NCBI RefSeq assembly: GCF_002646595.1
Contig: NZ_PDUD01000018.1
Coordinates: 124,001-188,000 of the forward strand
DNA length: 64,000 nt
Source: Flavilitoribacter nigricans DSM 23189 = NBRC 102662
GTDB taxonomy: Bacteria; Bacteroidota; Bacteroidia; Chitinophagales; Saprospiraceae
Reading direction: 5' to 3'
Shown: one piece after another, positions 55,273-64,000 of the stretch
Layout of the letters: every line of letters starts with the position of its first letter
How positions within the stretch are numbered: position 1 is the stretch's first letter
Position numbers and translations under genes: made by a program
The notes under the pieces: generated by a model
The model's database searches: none
What the model was told of the DNA's origin: nothing
Seen by the model: the letters and a program-made list of their open reading frames with translations, nothing else

Positions 55273-57516
55273 CTAACCCGCCGCCGGACTGATCACCCCA
55301 AGATAACGCCCCAGCCAGTACGGCAACAGCCAGATATCTCCCGCACTGTACTCCGAACGCCCGTCGTTGCCGCCATCCAGCGTAAAACGATTGGCATTGT
55401 GGCGGGAAATCCGCAGTTCATCCGGAGGCAGCACCGCTTCAGTGAACTGTTGCCGAAAATTGGGCTCCAGGAGATCAATATCCTTGCGGTGACTGTTGTT
55501 CATCGTCCAGGTAATGAGATCCAGCGGATATTCCTGTAAGTACCAAACGGCTTCCGCAAGATCGAAACTATCCGTTCCGGTCATGGCGGTGAACAGGTTC
55601 CAGGCGCCTTCCTTTTCGGGACGTTCGGCTTCCCAGTGATCAATGATGGCGTCCTTGTACATCGCCTGTAGGGTATCGTTAAAGGCGTACCGGTACAGGC
55701 CCCAATAACCGAGGAAGTACATCTCATCGTCGGAATGGTTCCAGTTTTCGGAAAGCATTTTACTCCAGTCGTCGGCATCCTCGGGAGCGGTGCCGATCTC
55801 ACTAATTGGACGCATCAGGTTATCGAGGTACTCGTGTTCTTCCATCAGCTCGAACGCTTTTTCCTTATAGATTTCTTTGCCCGTAAAATGGTAGGCGGTC
55901 TGCAGCATAGCGATCAGATTGGACGCGTTCAACTTCCGGTCACCGACCATTTTGGGTCGTGCATTCACGTATTCCGGGTTCCACCGCCCCCAGGTGGTCG
56001 GTTTGCCGTCAAAATCGACGAGGTAAAGATCATTATCGATCACGTGCTGCATCAGGGTATCGATGAGCGCAATGGATCGCTGCTGCAGATCTTCATCGTC
56101 CACGAGTTCGGCCATAGCTCCGTACACGAAAATGTGCCCGATGGCCTCGTCGCTACTGGTCGTAGATTTCCAGTCCCATTCCGGATCACCGGTGGGTTGC
56201 CAGCGGTGGGGATCGGAAAGCTGTTCGATGTAACCGCTGCGCTCGAAGGAGCGGGAAGGGAAACCCGGCACATTGTTGATAGTGAACAAACGTTCCATGG
56301 CTTCAAGTGACTCCCGGCAATTCTGTAGGGCATCCGGTGCTTTGGTGACCGCATACCGGAAAACCTCTCCGCCCAGATACATGGAGGTCCACAAGCCATC
56401 ATTATCGGAATCACTCAGGTAACCGGTGGTGATATCTCCTCCGTTCATTCCGCTGAGGCTGGCGTTGAAACCCAGGCGGATATGCCGGTCCCGCACCTGC
56501 TCTTGGTAAAAGGAGGCCTTTTCTTCCAGGGTCATCGTATCAAAATGGATCTGGGCCAGTCCTTCATCCGTGAGGATCAGAACACTTTGCTCCGGCCCGG
56601 CGGTGATATCGATCACGGCCGATCCCGGTATCCAGCGTTCCCCGTGGTAATAGTCGTATGTACCATCCTCACGCAATGCAAATGCTCCCATATCGGATCC
56701 GAACCAAAGCCGCCCGTCAATCTCGCGAATACAACTGATGTCCGTTGCGGGTAGGCGGCGCTGGATGGCTCCGATCGGCTCACCGTTGGATTTATCGACG
56801 TAGAGAAAGCCGTCGGAAGTTCCCAGTACGAGCTTGTCCTCCAGTACTGCCAGCGCCGTCAGATCCGGTGCGGTATACACCTGGCGCCAGGATTGCGATT
56901 CCGGCGAAAATACATCGACCCGATCCGCTCCGAGTACCCAAAAAGCGGCTGTCTGGGGATCAAATCGGATCACTTCAACCGTTCCGGCGGGAGCTTCTCC
57001 CTTCCAGATGGAGTTGCCGTTTTGCAGCAGTTCCAGGGAGGTGCCATCGGAGATCAGGAAACTGAGATCTGGGCCGCCGGCGATCAGCCGGGGCGAACTT
57101 AGAGCGTGCTCATCAAAGAGCTTTCCGGCCCAGGCGTTGCTGTAAACCGCCTGCTGGTCTACGTAAACCAATTGTTGATCGTAGCTGGTGATCCCGCTGA
57201 TGATCTTGTGCTTACTGGTCCGGTAGCGCGTATCCGGCACCAGGGTTCCCGGATAGAGGAACTGCCCTTTTCGGGGTAGCAGTAGTCCGGCCGTAGAAAG
57301 CACCCGGATCGCGCCGTTCCGATCGCTGGCGATCTGTAACGGCCTGGTGTCTTCCTGTTCCAGCGTGTACTTAATACTGTAATCCTGAATGAAGGGTGTA
57401 TCCTGATGGATCTCCTGAGAACGGTTTTCTGAACTGACAGATTCGGTATTGGTCTCCCCGCAGCCCAGGAGCCCCATCAGGCCGCATAGCGCAAAAATAG
57501 ATACTAGTCTGATCAA
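55273..57516 (-). CDS. lipoprotein with propeller and helical-toroid halves, function unknown
   Basis: A 747-residue lipoprotein (lipobox LLGC, Cys19). Residues about 60-360 form a WD/two-component-regulator-like propeller (LVLGTSDGFLYVDKSNGEPIGAIQRRLPATDISCIREIDGRLWFGS is its clearest stretch, with TSDG and WFGS). Residues 390-700 look like a helical toroid as found in glycosidases: YLSDSDNDGLWTSMYLGGEV, NVPGFPSRSFERSG, WDWKSTTSSDEAIGH and WGRWNPEYVNARP. No catalytic pair is certain. A similar propeller-toroid protein family exists in Bacteroidota with unknown role. It has a 193-bp leader. Confidence 0.7.
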   Translation of the reverse strand: MIRLVSIFALCGLMGLLGCGETNTESVSSENRSQEIHQDTPFIQDYSIKYTLEQEDTRPLQIASDRNGAIRVLSTAGLLLPRKGQFLYPGTLVPDTRYRTSKHKIISGITSYDQQLVYVDQQAVYSNAWAGKLFDEHALSSPRLIAGGPDLSFLISDGTSLELLQNGNSIWKGEAPAGTVEVIRFDPQTAAFWVLGADRVDVFSPESQSWRQVYTAPDLTALAVLEDKLVLGTSDGFLYVDKSNGEPIGAIQRRLPATDISCIREIDGRLWFGSDMGAFALREDGTYDYYHGERWIPGSAVIDITAGPEQSVLILTDEGLAQIHFDTMTLEEKASFYQEQVRDRHIRLGFNASLSGMNGGDITTGYLSDSDNDGLWTSMYLGGEVFRYAVTKAPDALQNCRESLEAMERLFTINNVPGFPSRSFERSGYIEQLSDPHRWQPTGDPEWDWKSTTSSDEAIGHIFVYGAMAELVDDEDLQQRSIALIDTLMQHVIDNDLYLVDFDGKPTTWGRWNPEYVNARPKMVGDRKLNASNLIAMLQTAYHFTGKEIYKEKAFELMEEHEYLDNLMRPISEIGTAPEDADDWSKMLSENWNHSDDEMYFLGYWGLYRYAFNDTLQAMYKDAIIDHWEAERPEKEGAWNLFTAMTGTDSFDLAEAVWYLQEYPLDLITWTMNNSHRKDIDLLEPNFRQQFTEAVLPPDELRISRHNANRFTLDGGNDGRSEYSAGDIWLLPYWLGRYLGVISPAAG

Positions 57517-57709
57517 AACAAGTTAGGTTTTAGGTGTTTTGGCACCTGTACGGCGCCGACATTTCAATACAAAAAAGGTGTTTATACTTAAATCAATTAG
57601 GGCGTTTATGCGGACCTTTCCCTTCGGATACGGTAGTTAAATGCTGATAACAGGTTACGGTTTGTAATAAATTGATTTAAAGTAATTTAGCTGTGGTGTT
57701 CTCAATGTT

Positions 57710-58708
57710 TTATTCCAGGTGTTTCTGAAAAAACTCGTCCATATAGTACTGACAATAATTGTTGATCTTCAAACTCAGGTCCATGGTATGGGGCCAACCG
57801 TCCAGCCGGTGATAATAACTCGCAATGTTTTCTTTGCGGAGCGCTTCATCCAGCATATCGGCCTGCACGATGGGTACAATATCATCGATCGTGCCGTGGA
57901 AGGTAAGCGTCGGTGGATCATCGGGGGTGATAAACGTGATCGGAGAACAGGCCTTATAGGCACTTTTGGTCTCACCGGAGTATTCCATACCGATCAGTTG
58001 CTGCACACTAGGATGATTAATGGCAAAATCGGTAGTCAGGTCTACGGGTCCGTAAAGATTGACGATAGCTTTAACCCCGGCGTCCGTTTCATCGGTTGCA
58101 CATTCTCCCTGGTAGTTCTCATCCCTTGCGTGGTAACCCACCATCATTGCCAGATGCCCACCGGCCGAGCCCCCAATTACCGCTACCCTTTCGGGATCGA
58201 TATGGTAATCGGCCGCGCGGCTCTTCAACCATTTAATGGCGCAGACCACATCGTCAAATGCAGCGGGGAAAGTAGCTTCCTGGGAAAACCGGTAGGCCAC
58301 AGTGGCCGTCACGTATCCTTTTTGCGCGTAATCAACGAGATAGCGCCGGTAGTCGTCTTTATTCCCTTTTTTCCAGGAGCCTCCGTGAATAAAGACCAGT
58401 AGCGGCCGCTCTCCGTCGAGAGAATCGAGATGATAAATGTCAAGCTTCAGGGTTTTCTCCTGGGTTACCTTATAGACCAGATCCCGGCTGACTTTGATAT
58501 TGGCCGGTACTTCCGGCTTATCCTCGATCAGCTTCAGCATACCCGTGGCGTAGGCCACCTTGAGCGTGTTATTATTCGCATAACCTGCCGGTGGCTCCGG
58601 AGCTCCGGAAGCCGTGCTTGAAGTACAGGATGGGGAAAGCACCAGACAGTAACTGAGGATTACGGGCAGTAATACCAGCAGCGAACGAACGGGGAAAGAG
58701 GATTTCAT
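57710..58708 (-). CDS. BD-FAE-like alpha/beta hydrolase (acetyl/feruloyl esterase)
   Basis: A 332-residue exported esterase. The start at 58708 gives a signal sequence with a possible lipobox (SPSC); an upstream start at 58747 adds 13 residues. Oxyanion motif HGGSW, nucleophile in GGSAGGHLA, Asp in GTIDDIVP and His in GWPHTMD are all present. This group removes acetyl or feruloyl groups from xylan or pectin side chains. It is 71 bp downstream of the sialidase-like gene on the same strand, so they probably share a transcript and glycan target. Confidence 0.88.
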   Translation of the reverse strand: MKSSFPVRSLLVLLPVILSYCLVLSPSCTSSTASGAPEPPAGYANNNTLKVAYATGMLKLIEDKPEVPANIKVSRDLVYKVTQEKTLKLDIYHLDSLDGERPLLVFIHGGSWKKGNKDDYRRYLVDYAQKGYVTATVAYRFSQEATFPAAFDDVVCAIKWLKSRAADYHIDPERVAVIGGSAGGHLAMMVGYHARDENYQGECATDETDAGVKAIVNLYGPVDLTTDFAINHPSVQQLIGMEYSGETKSAYKACSPITFITPDDPPTLTFHGTIDDIVPIVQADMLDEALRKENIASYYHRLDGWPHTMDLSLKINNYCQYYMDEFFQKHLE

Positions 58709-58779
58709 GATGCTTAAATTTTGGGCATTAAGGAGGTTACAACGCATTATTTCCTGGCAAAAGACCCAGACATCGATCG

Positions 58780-59832
58780 TTAACTTTTGATGCCCTTCGG
58801 GTCAACTACAACGTGTTTAACGGTTTTACGATTCCAGGTGTACACAATATGGACCATTCCATCTTCGGTCTGAATAATGGACGGATAGGAATATTCATCT
58901 TCTTTGGTGGTTTCCGGATTGGAGAGCGATTCCAGCTCCAAAATATCGGTCCAGCTTTTGCCGTCGGCGGAAACGGCCAGATTCAGCGGCACCCGGTCTC
59001 CCCATTCCCCACCGGTTGGATTGTATACGAGCAGATGGCGGCCATCCGCCAGGGTGACTCCGTCAATACCCGAATTCGGATTGGGAAGATCAATGGCTTT
59101 CATTTCACTCCAGGTGCGACCGTTGTCTTCGGACCAGGCTTCCGAAACGAATCCATTTTCGGTGCGGCACAACATTTGTAATACACCGCCCGGATGCTCA
59201 AAAATGGTGGGCTGGATGGCGCCGATGGTTTTTCCGTCGTTCAGATCGCCGGTATTTTCCCAGGTTTTGCCCAGATCGGAAGTTCTTTCCACCTGTACTT
59301 TCCAACCGTCGTGTTCCGTACTGGTCGGGCAAAGCAGGTCGCCATTGGCCAGTTGTACCGGTTTATTTTTAATCGGTCCGTAGATCCCCTCGGGCAGCTG
59401 TACGGGTTCAGACCAGGTTTTTCCTTCGTCATCGGAAGTCACTACCAATCCCCACCATTCCCGCGGATTGGGACCTACCTTATAGAACAGCATGAGCGGC
59501 CCTTCCTCCGGCTGGAACAATACCGGATTCCAGCAGGGATAGCGGAGCGTATCGTTCTGTACTCCGTTGACCACCTCCCGCGGTTCGGACCATTTGCCAT
59601 CTTCGTAAATGGAAGTCCAGATCCCCACATCGTCGTTTTTCTCGTGGGTCCCTCCAAACCAGGAGGCCACGAGTTTGTCGCCGGTGGCGGCAATGGTTGA
59701 AGCGTGGCACTGGGGCGTTTTTGCGGCGGCAATTTCGTAAACGAATTCTTCTTTCACGATCACCTCCGGATCAGATTGCCCGCAGGACGCCAGCAGTAAT
59801 GTCAGAAATAATACAGCAGTTGGTTTGATCAT
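58780..59832 (-). CDS. sialidase-like (BNR/Asp-box) exported lipoprotein
   Basis: A 350-residue lipoprotein; the start at 59832 puts Cys17 in lipobox LLASC. It forms a six-bladed propeller with Asp-boxes SDDEGKTWSEP, SDLGKTWENT, SEDNGRTWSEM and SADGKSWTDI. The family is usually annotated exo-alpha-sialidase, but members also act on other acidic sugars, including rhamnose- or KDO-containing glycans. The Arg triad typical of true sialidases is not clearly placed. First gene of the leftward group with the esterase. The sugar is unknown. Confidence 0.85.
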   Translation of the reverse strand: MIKPTAVLFLTLLLASCGQSDPEVIVKEEFVYEIAAAKTPQCHASTIAATGDKLVASWFGGTHEKNDDVGIWTSIYEDGKWSEPREVVNGVQNDTLRYPCWNPVLFQPEEGPLMLFYKVGPNPREWWGLVVTSDDEGKTWSEPVQLPEGIYGPIKNKPVQLANGDLLCPTSTEHDGWKVQVERTSDLGKTWENTGDLNDGKTIGAIQPTIFEHPGGVLQMLCRTENGFVSEAWSEDNGRTWSEMKAIDLPNPNSGIDGVTLADGRHLLVYNPTGGEWGDRVPLNLAVSADGKSWTDILELESLSNPETTKEDEYSYPSIIQTEDGMVHIVYTWNRKTVKHVVVDPKGIKS

Positions 59833-59888
59833 AGATGTTTTGCAATTCATTTTACACAAAGAAAAGATAAGTTACCGGGTTTCCCCAA

Positions 59889-59911
59889 ATAGTTTTTTCG
59901 TAAAAAACTAT
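59889..59911. promoter_or_regulatory. 10-bp palindrome upstream of both divergent units
   Basis: ATAGTTTTTT and AAAAAACTAT, separated by CGT, form a perfect hairpin in the divergent region between the sialidase-like gene and the PKD-susC unit. It may be an operator or an attenuator. Confidence 0.45.
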
Positions 59912-60092
59912 GATTTTTTACCTCTGCTTAATATTGATTAAACACCAGGTTTTCACTCCCTTAAGAAGTTAAAAAACCACATACATCAATCAAAAAACCA
60001 GAAGGAAAGCGAATACTGATCTTCCTATCTTACCAACAGGTAGCCGGGAAATCGATCCGGCACCGCACACCTAAACAACAACCTTATTGCCT

Positions 60093-61031
60093 ATGCAACG
60101 ATTACACTCATTAATCTGCCTGATCGCCGGCGGATGCCTTTTCCTTCTCGTTTTTCCAGGCTGTGAGAAGGAAGCAGTGGTCGAGCCACCCACTGCGGGT
60201 ATCTTCAGAAGTATTGTCGGTAAACAGGTTGCTTTTACCGCACTTACCCTGCACGCCGATGAATGGCTCTGGGACTTTGGGGATGGTTCCACCAGCACAG
60301 AACAAAACCCGGTACACGTCTACGGATCAGGCGGGGTTTACAACATTACCCTCACTGCCAGCAACGGTATGGGCAGCGCAAATGCTACCACCCAGGTCTC
60401 CCTTGACCTCTCCCCCATTGAAATGCTCACCGGCGGCGCCAACGCTCCTAACGGAAAAACCTGGAAGATCAGTGCGGCTCACTCTGAGCACGACGCGATC
60501 GCCCTGGCGAATGCCGACTTTACCGTCATTCAGGAAGTGCCGGCCGGTGCTTTGGGGCTTTTCCTCGGCCTGGGTGAAGAATACGAAGATACCTTCACCT
60601 TCCGCGCGGACGGCGGTTATGTACACGACAACAAGAACGGCGGCTCCTTCGGCGGGCTGGTTTTCGGCGTCGTTAATCAGGTGGATATTGTAAATGTCAC
60701 CGAAGAAAGTCAGAGCTTCGGATTCGCCTCCCTGGCTTACACGCCCGAAGCGAATGCTACTTTTACCTATACCGAATCGGAAGACTTTACGGTGACCGTC
60801 GTGAGTCAGGCCGACGGTGAGACCACCGGCGACATCACTTACGAAGATGTCAGCACCCTGGATTTTTCCGGAACGGAGTTTATCGGATTTATGGACTTCC
60901 ACCGGAAATGCATCATTCAGGAGATCAGTCCCGAAAAAATGCGGCTGGCCATGTTCATGTCCGCCACGCAGGGGGCTCACTTCAATAAACCCTCCCTGGT
61001 CGTGATCTTTACCTTCGACGCGGTACAGTAA
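60093..61031 (+). CDS. PKD-domain lipoprotein preceding SusC
   Basis: A 312-residue lipoprotein (lipobox FPGC, Cys24). Residues 30-110 are a PKD domain with the signature DEWLWDFGDGSTSTEQNPVHVY and ends ITLTASNG. The remaining 200 residues, starting GKTWKIS, form a beta-rich domain with a D-rich stretch and GGYVHDNKNGGSFGG, resembling surface glycan-binding proteins. It starts at ATG 60093; the TTG at 60087 is less likely. It lies 30 bp upstream of a susC gene, where SusE/F-like proteins normally follow SusD, so the order is unusual. Confidence 0.85.
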   Translation: MQRLHSLICLIAGGCLFLLVFPGCEKEAVVEPPTAGIFRSIVGKQVAFTALTLHADEWLWDFGDGSTSTEQNPVHVYGSGGVYNITLTASNGMGSANATTQVSLDLSPIEMLTGGANAPNGKTWKISAAHSEHDAIALANADFTVIQEVPAGALGLFLGLGEEYEDTFTFRADGGYVHDNKNGGSFGGLVFGVVNQVDIVNVTEESQSFGFASLAYTPEANATFTYTESEDFTVTVVSQADGETTGDITYEDVSTLDFSGTEFIGFMDFHRKCIIQEISPEKMRLAMFMSATQGAHFNKPSLVVIFTFDAVQ

Positions 61032-61061
61032 TCTTAATTCCCTAATGCACAATAGAACAAA

Positions 61062-64000
61062 ATGCGTAAATATATACACTTCACTATAGTACCAGGGCCC
61101 CTGCTGAGTTCGGTGGCCTTGGTTATTTTACTGCTTGCAGTGTGCCTGCCCTTTCCTACATCGGCCCGTACCAGTTTTGCACCGGCTTTTACGGTGAGCG
61201 GGCAGGTAACGGACGAAAGTGGTACCGGACTCATGGGCGTAACTATTCTGGTAAAAGGTTCCGGTGTCGGTACCACTACGGATGTGGACGGAGCCTATCA
61301 GATCGAGGTCGCCACCCGGGAAGATGTACTCATCTTTTCCTACATCGGCTACGAGAGCCAGGAGATCGTGGTGGGAAACCAAACCCGGATCGATGTAAAC
61401 CTGAGTGAGAACGCCGAAACCCTGGATGAGGTCGTGGTGACCGCTTTGGGATTATCCCGCCAGGAGCGTTCCCTTGGCTATTCCGTCGGACGGGTTGATG
61501 GCGAAGAACTCACCCGGGTGACCCAGGAAAACGTGCTGAACGGCCTTGCCGGTAAAGTATCCGGTGTGACGATCAATTCCACCGGAGGTACCGGTTCTTC
61601 GGTGAGCATGGTGATCCGCGGGGCTACCTCCCTGAGCAGTGACAACCAGCCGCTCTTCGTAGTGGATGGAGTGCCGCTCGTTAACACCCTCAACAACATC
61701 ACCCAATTCGGTAACCGCAACAACGTGGATTACGGCAACGCCATTTCCGACCTTAATCCCGATGATATCGCCGATATCTCCATACTGAAGGGCCCAAGCG
61801 CGGCCGCTCTGTACGGCTCCCGGGCGGGTAATGGTGTGGTTTTAATCACGACCAAATCCGGAAAAAAAGGCCAGGGCGTACGGGTATCCGTGAGCTCCAA
61901 TACGGTATTTGACCAGCCTTATCAGTTCTTTGGACGCCAGACTCGCTTTGCGCCGGGCTATTTCTCCTTTACGCCCGACGATCTGCCTCCGGGAACGGTA
62001 TTTTCCGTGAATCCCGCCGAAGCGGCCGGGGCGGGTATCGAATTGGATCAGGGCTATTTCGCCGTCCAGTGGAACAGCCCCCGTGATGCCAACGGGTTCC
62101 AGGTTCCGACCGAATTGGTGTCCTATCCCGATAACGTAAAGAACTTCGTACAAACGGGGATCACTACGACCAACACGGTGTCTTTGTCCAACAATACGGA
62201 CATCATGAACTACCGGATCGCTTACACCAATATGTCCAACCGGGGTATTATCCCGAATTCCAACTTATCCCGGAATAACCTGTCTATCGGCGGATCGGTC
62301 AAAGCGACCGATAAGCTGACGGTCAGCAGCAACGTCAATATCAATAGCTCGGGCTCCGACAACCGACCCTCCAGCAATCGGGGGACCAACCCACTGCAGT
62401 GGGCGTACGCCGTACCGGCTAACACCAATATCCTGGATCTGAAAGACTACTGGGAACCCGGACAGGAAGGTGTACAGCAACGTACCCCCGCCAACGGCGT
62501 GTACAACAACCCTTACTTCCTGGCAAACGAAGTGAACAACAGTTTCAACCGGGATCGGATCTTCGGTAACCTCAAGGCGCATCTGCAGCTTACGCCGACC
62601 TTCAGTCTGCAGGGACGATACTCTCTGGACCGCTATTCCGAAAAGCGCGAAACCAAGATCGCTCCGAGTTACACCCGGGAGACCAATAACGGTGCTTACG
62701 GGGTCGTTGATCTCGCCAATTCGGAACAGAATATCGATGTACTGGCGGCCTACGATCAGCGATTCGAGTCCTTTAGTCTCAATATCTCCGCCGGTGGTAA
62801 TATTCTGCATGCAACTAGTTCCTTCATCAGCAACTCTTCCAAACCTTCGGTTGGTTTGATCGTGCCCAACGTCTATACGGTTGGCAATATCAAAGCCGGA
62901 GCGCTGGATTACAGCAGTGCGCGGACGGAGAAGGTGATCTACAGTGCTTACGGTATGGCCAGTTTCGGCTTCAAGGATATGATCTACCTGGATCTGACTG
63001 CGCGTAATGACTGGTCGAGTACCCTGCCCAAAGAGAATCAGTCCTACTTCTATCCCTCTGCTTCACTGAGCCTGATCGCCAGTGAAATGATGGATTTGGG
63101 CCGGAACATCAGCCTGCTGAAGTTCCGCGGCGGATGGGCCCGGGTTGGTAACGACGCCAACCCTTATCAGCTCTATCCGACCTACAATGACATCGGACAG
63201 TGGGGTGAATCGACCCGCCTCAGTAAATCCGGTACGATCCTGACCCCGAACCTGAAACCGGAAGAAGCTACTTCCTGGGAACTGGGTATGGACCTGGCCT
63301 TATTCCAGAACCGGCTGCGTTTCGAAGGTACTTACTACCATGTGGACAACCGCAACCAGATCATTCGCAATATCCCGATCGCCGGATCTTCCGGGTATGA
63401 CCGGATCAATATCAACGCCGGTCTGATTTCCAGCGAAGGCTGGGAATTCGGACTAGGAATTACGCCGGTACGTACCGCTGCCGTGAACTGGGACCTGAAT
63501 GCCAACTTCACCCGCAACCGGACCACCCTGGAGGCGCTTTCGGACGGGATCGAGTTCATTCGCTTCTGGAGCGATGCCAAAGGCGGTGCCTGGACCTATG
63601 TCGGCGACCAGATCGGAGATATCTACGACGCAGCTATTTTGCGGGTAGAAGATCCTAACTCTCCCTATTATGGCTATCCCATCGTCGGTGGTGCGGATTT
63701 CGAATGGCAGGAGGTGAATGCGGAAAACACCCGCAATAAGGTCGGCAACTACAATCCGGATTTCATCCTCGGTTTACAGAACAGCCTTTCCTTTAAGAAT
63801 TTTACGCTCAGTTTTACATTGGACTGGCGGAAGGGCGGACAGTTTATCTCCCAGACCTACCGCTATATGGCGGAAGATGCCAGCTCCCAGCACTGGATGG
63901 ATAATCTGATCAATCCGGGTGGTCGTACGGGCCGGGAACTCCGGGACTGGCTGGTGGCCAATCAGGAAGAATTCATCATCAACGGCTTTAATGTGGTGGG
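61062..64000 (+). CDS. SusC/RagA-type TonB-dependent receptor, cut by the window end
   Basis: At least 979 residues, open at the right edge. The start ATG at 61062 gives a signal sequence (MRKYIHFTIV...), then the carboxypeptidase-like domain (VSGQVTDESGTGLMGVTILVKGSGVGTTT), TonB-box-like DEVVVTALG, and the plug (LNGLAGKVSGV, VIRGATSLSSDNQPLFVVDG, GPSAAALYGSRAGNGVVLITTK). The barrel strands continue to the end. It is a different subclass from the first receptor (V-V-T-A-L-G and IxGATS). A susD gene is expected just beyond 64000. Confidence 0.95.
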   Translation, partial: MRKYIHFTIVPGPLLSSVALVILLLAVCLPFPTSARTSFAPAFTVSGQVTDESGTGLMGVTILVKGSGVGTTTDVDGAYQIEVATREDVLIFSYIGYESQEIVVGNQTRIDVNLSENAETLDEVVVTALGLSRQERSLGYSVGRVDGEELTRVTQENVLNGLAGKVSGVTINSTGGTGSSVSMVIRGATSLSSDNQPLFVVDGVPLVNTLNNITQFGNRNNVDYGNAISDLNPDDIADISILKGPSAAALYGSRAGNGVVLITTKSGKKGQGVRVSVSSNTVFDQPYQFFGRQTRFAPGYFSFTPDDLPPGTVFSVNPAEAAGAGIELDQGYFAVQWNSPRDANGFQVPTELVSYPDNVKNFVQTGITTTNTVSLSNNTDIMNYRIAYTNMSNRGIIPNSNLSRNNLSIGGSVKATDKLTVSSNVNINSSGSDNRPSSNRGTNPLQWAYAVPANTNILDLKDYWEPGQEGVQQRTPANGVYNNPYFLANEVNNSFNRDRIFGNLKAHLQLTPTFSLQGRYSLDRYSEKRETKIAPSYTRETNNGAYGVVDLANSEQNIDVLAAYDQRFESFSLNISAGGNILHATSSFISNSSKPSVGLIVPNVYTVGNIKAGALDYSSARTEKVIYSAYGMASFGFKDMIYLDLTARNDWSSTLPKENQSYFYPSASLSLIASEMMDLGRNISLLKFRGGWARVGNDANPYQLYPTYNDIGQWGESTRLSKSGTILTPNLKPEEATSWELGMDLALFQNRLRFEGTYYHVDNRNQIIRNIPIAGSSGYDRININAGLISSEGWEFGLGITPVRTAAVNWDLNANFTRNRTTLEALSDGIEFIRFWSDAKGGAWTYVGDQIGDIYDAAILRVEDPNSPYYGYPIVGGADFEWQEVNAENTRNKVGNYNPDFILGLQNSLSFKNFTLSFTLDWRKGGQFISQTYRYMAEDASSQHWMDNLINPGGRTGRELRDWLVANQEEFIINGFNVV

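Overview
The window looks like a chromosomal segment of a member of the Bacteroidota, probably of the Saprospiria/Lewinella type; the lower-rank placement is inference. The evidence is two SusC-type TonB-dependent receptors (one followed by SusD), many exported lipoproteins, a type IX secretion (T9SS) C-terminal sorting domain, a TTTG-N19-TATTTTTG promoter of the Bacteroidota type, and moderate GC with strongly AT-rich promoters. I saw no rRNA, tRNA, CRISPR array, phage or complete insertion sequence.

Layout. 0-14 kb: sugar and uronate-type catabolic genes. These are an aldo/keto reductase, a zinc alcohol dehydrogenase, a 29-residue-repeat protein, an Ldh2-type dehydrogenase, a DUF1080 protein, a GntR/AraR-like regulator, a sulfatase, a Bcr/CflA exporter, a CE15-type glucuronoyl esterase and a sodium:solute symporter. 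A 16-bp motif recurs in three places here and may define a local regulon. 14-28 kb: malic enzyme MaeB; a compact operon of Tat-exported TIM-barrel isomerase, cytochrome c/beta-propeller lipoprotein and Tat-exported enolase-superfamily enzyme; an amidohydrolase; and a 1121-residue propeller/HEAT/cytochrome c lipoprotein.

28-43 kb: a regulatory intergenic region of about 1 kb, then susC-susD, then a tightly packed unit made of a small lipoprotein, two giant FG-GAP/ASPIC-UnbV lipoproteins whose reading frames overlap, and a GH127 beta-L-arabinofuranosidase. 43-54 kb: a DUF1028 protein whose T9SS sorting tail sits in another frame, a PL10-like pectate lyase, an S9 peptidase, a sialate O-acetylesterase/polysaccharide deacetylase fusion, the pcaL-pobA aromatic pair, and an exported CotH-like kinase homologue. 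54-64 kb: a leftward run of glycerophosphodiesterase, propeller/toroid lipoprotein, BD-FAE-like esterase and sialidase-like protein, then a PKD-domain lipoprotein followed by a second SusC that runs off the window.

Together the genes suggest an organism that takes up and breaks down plant- or algal-type polysaccharides (arabinose, uronic acid, acetyl and sulfate decorations). It also appears to oxidise sugars in the periplasm with cytochrome-linked dehydrogenases. Transcription units are often separated by long perfect inverted repeats, which are listed as terminators.
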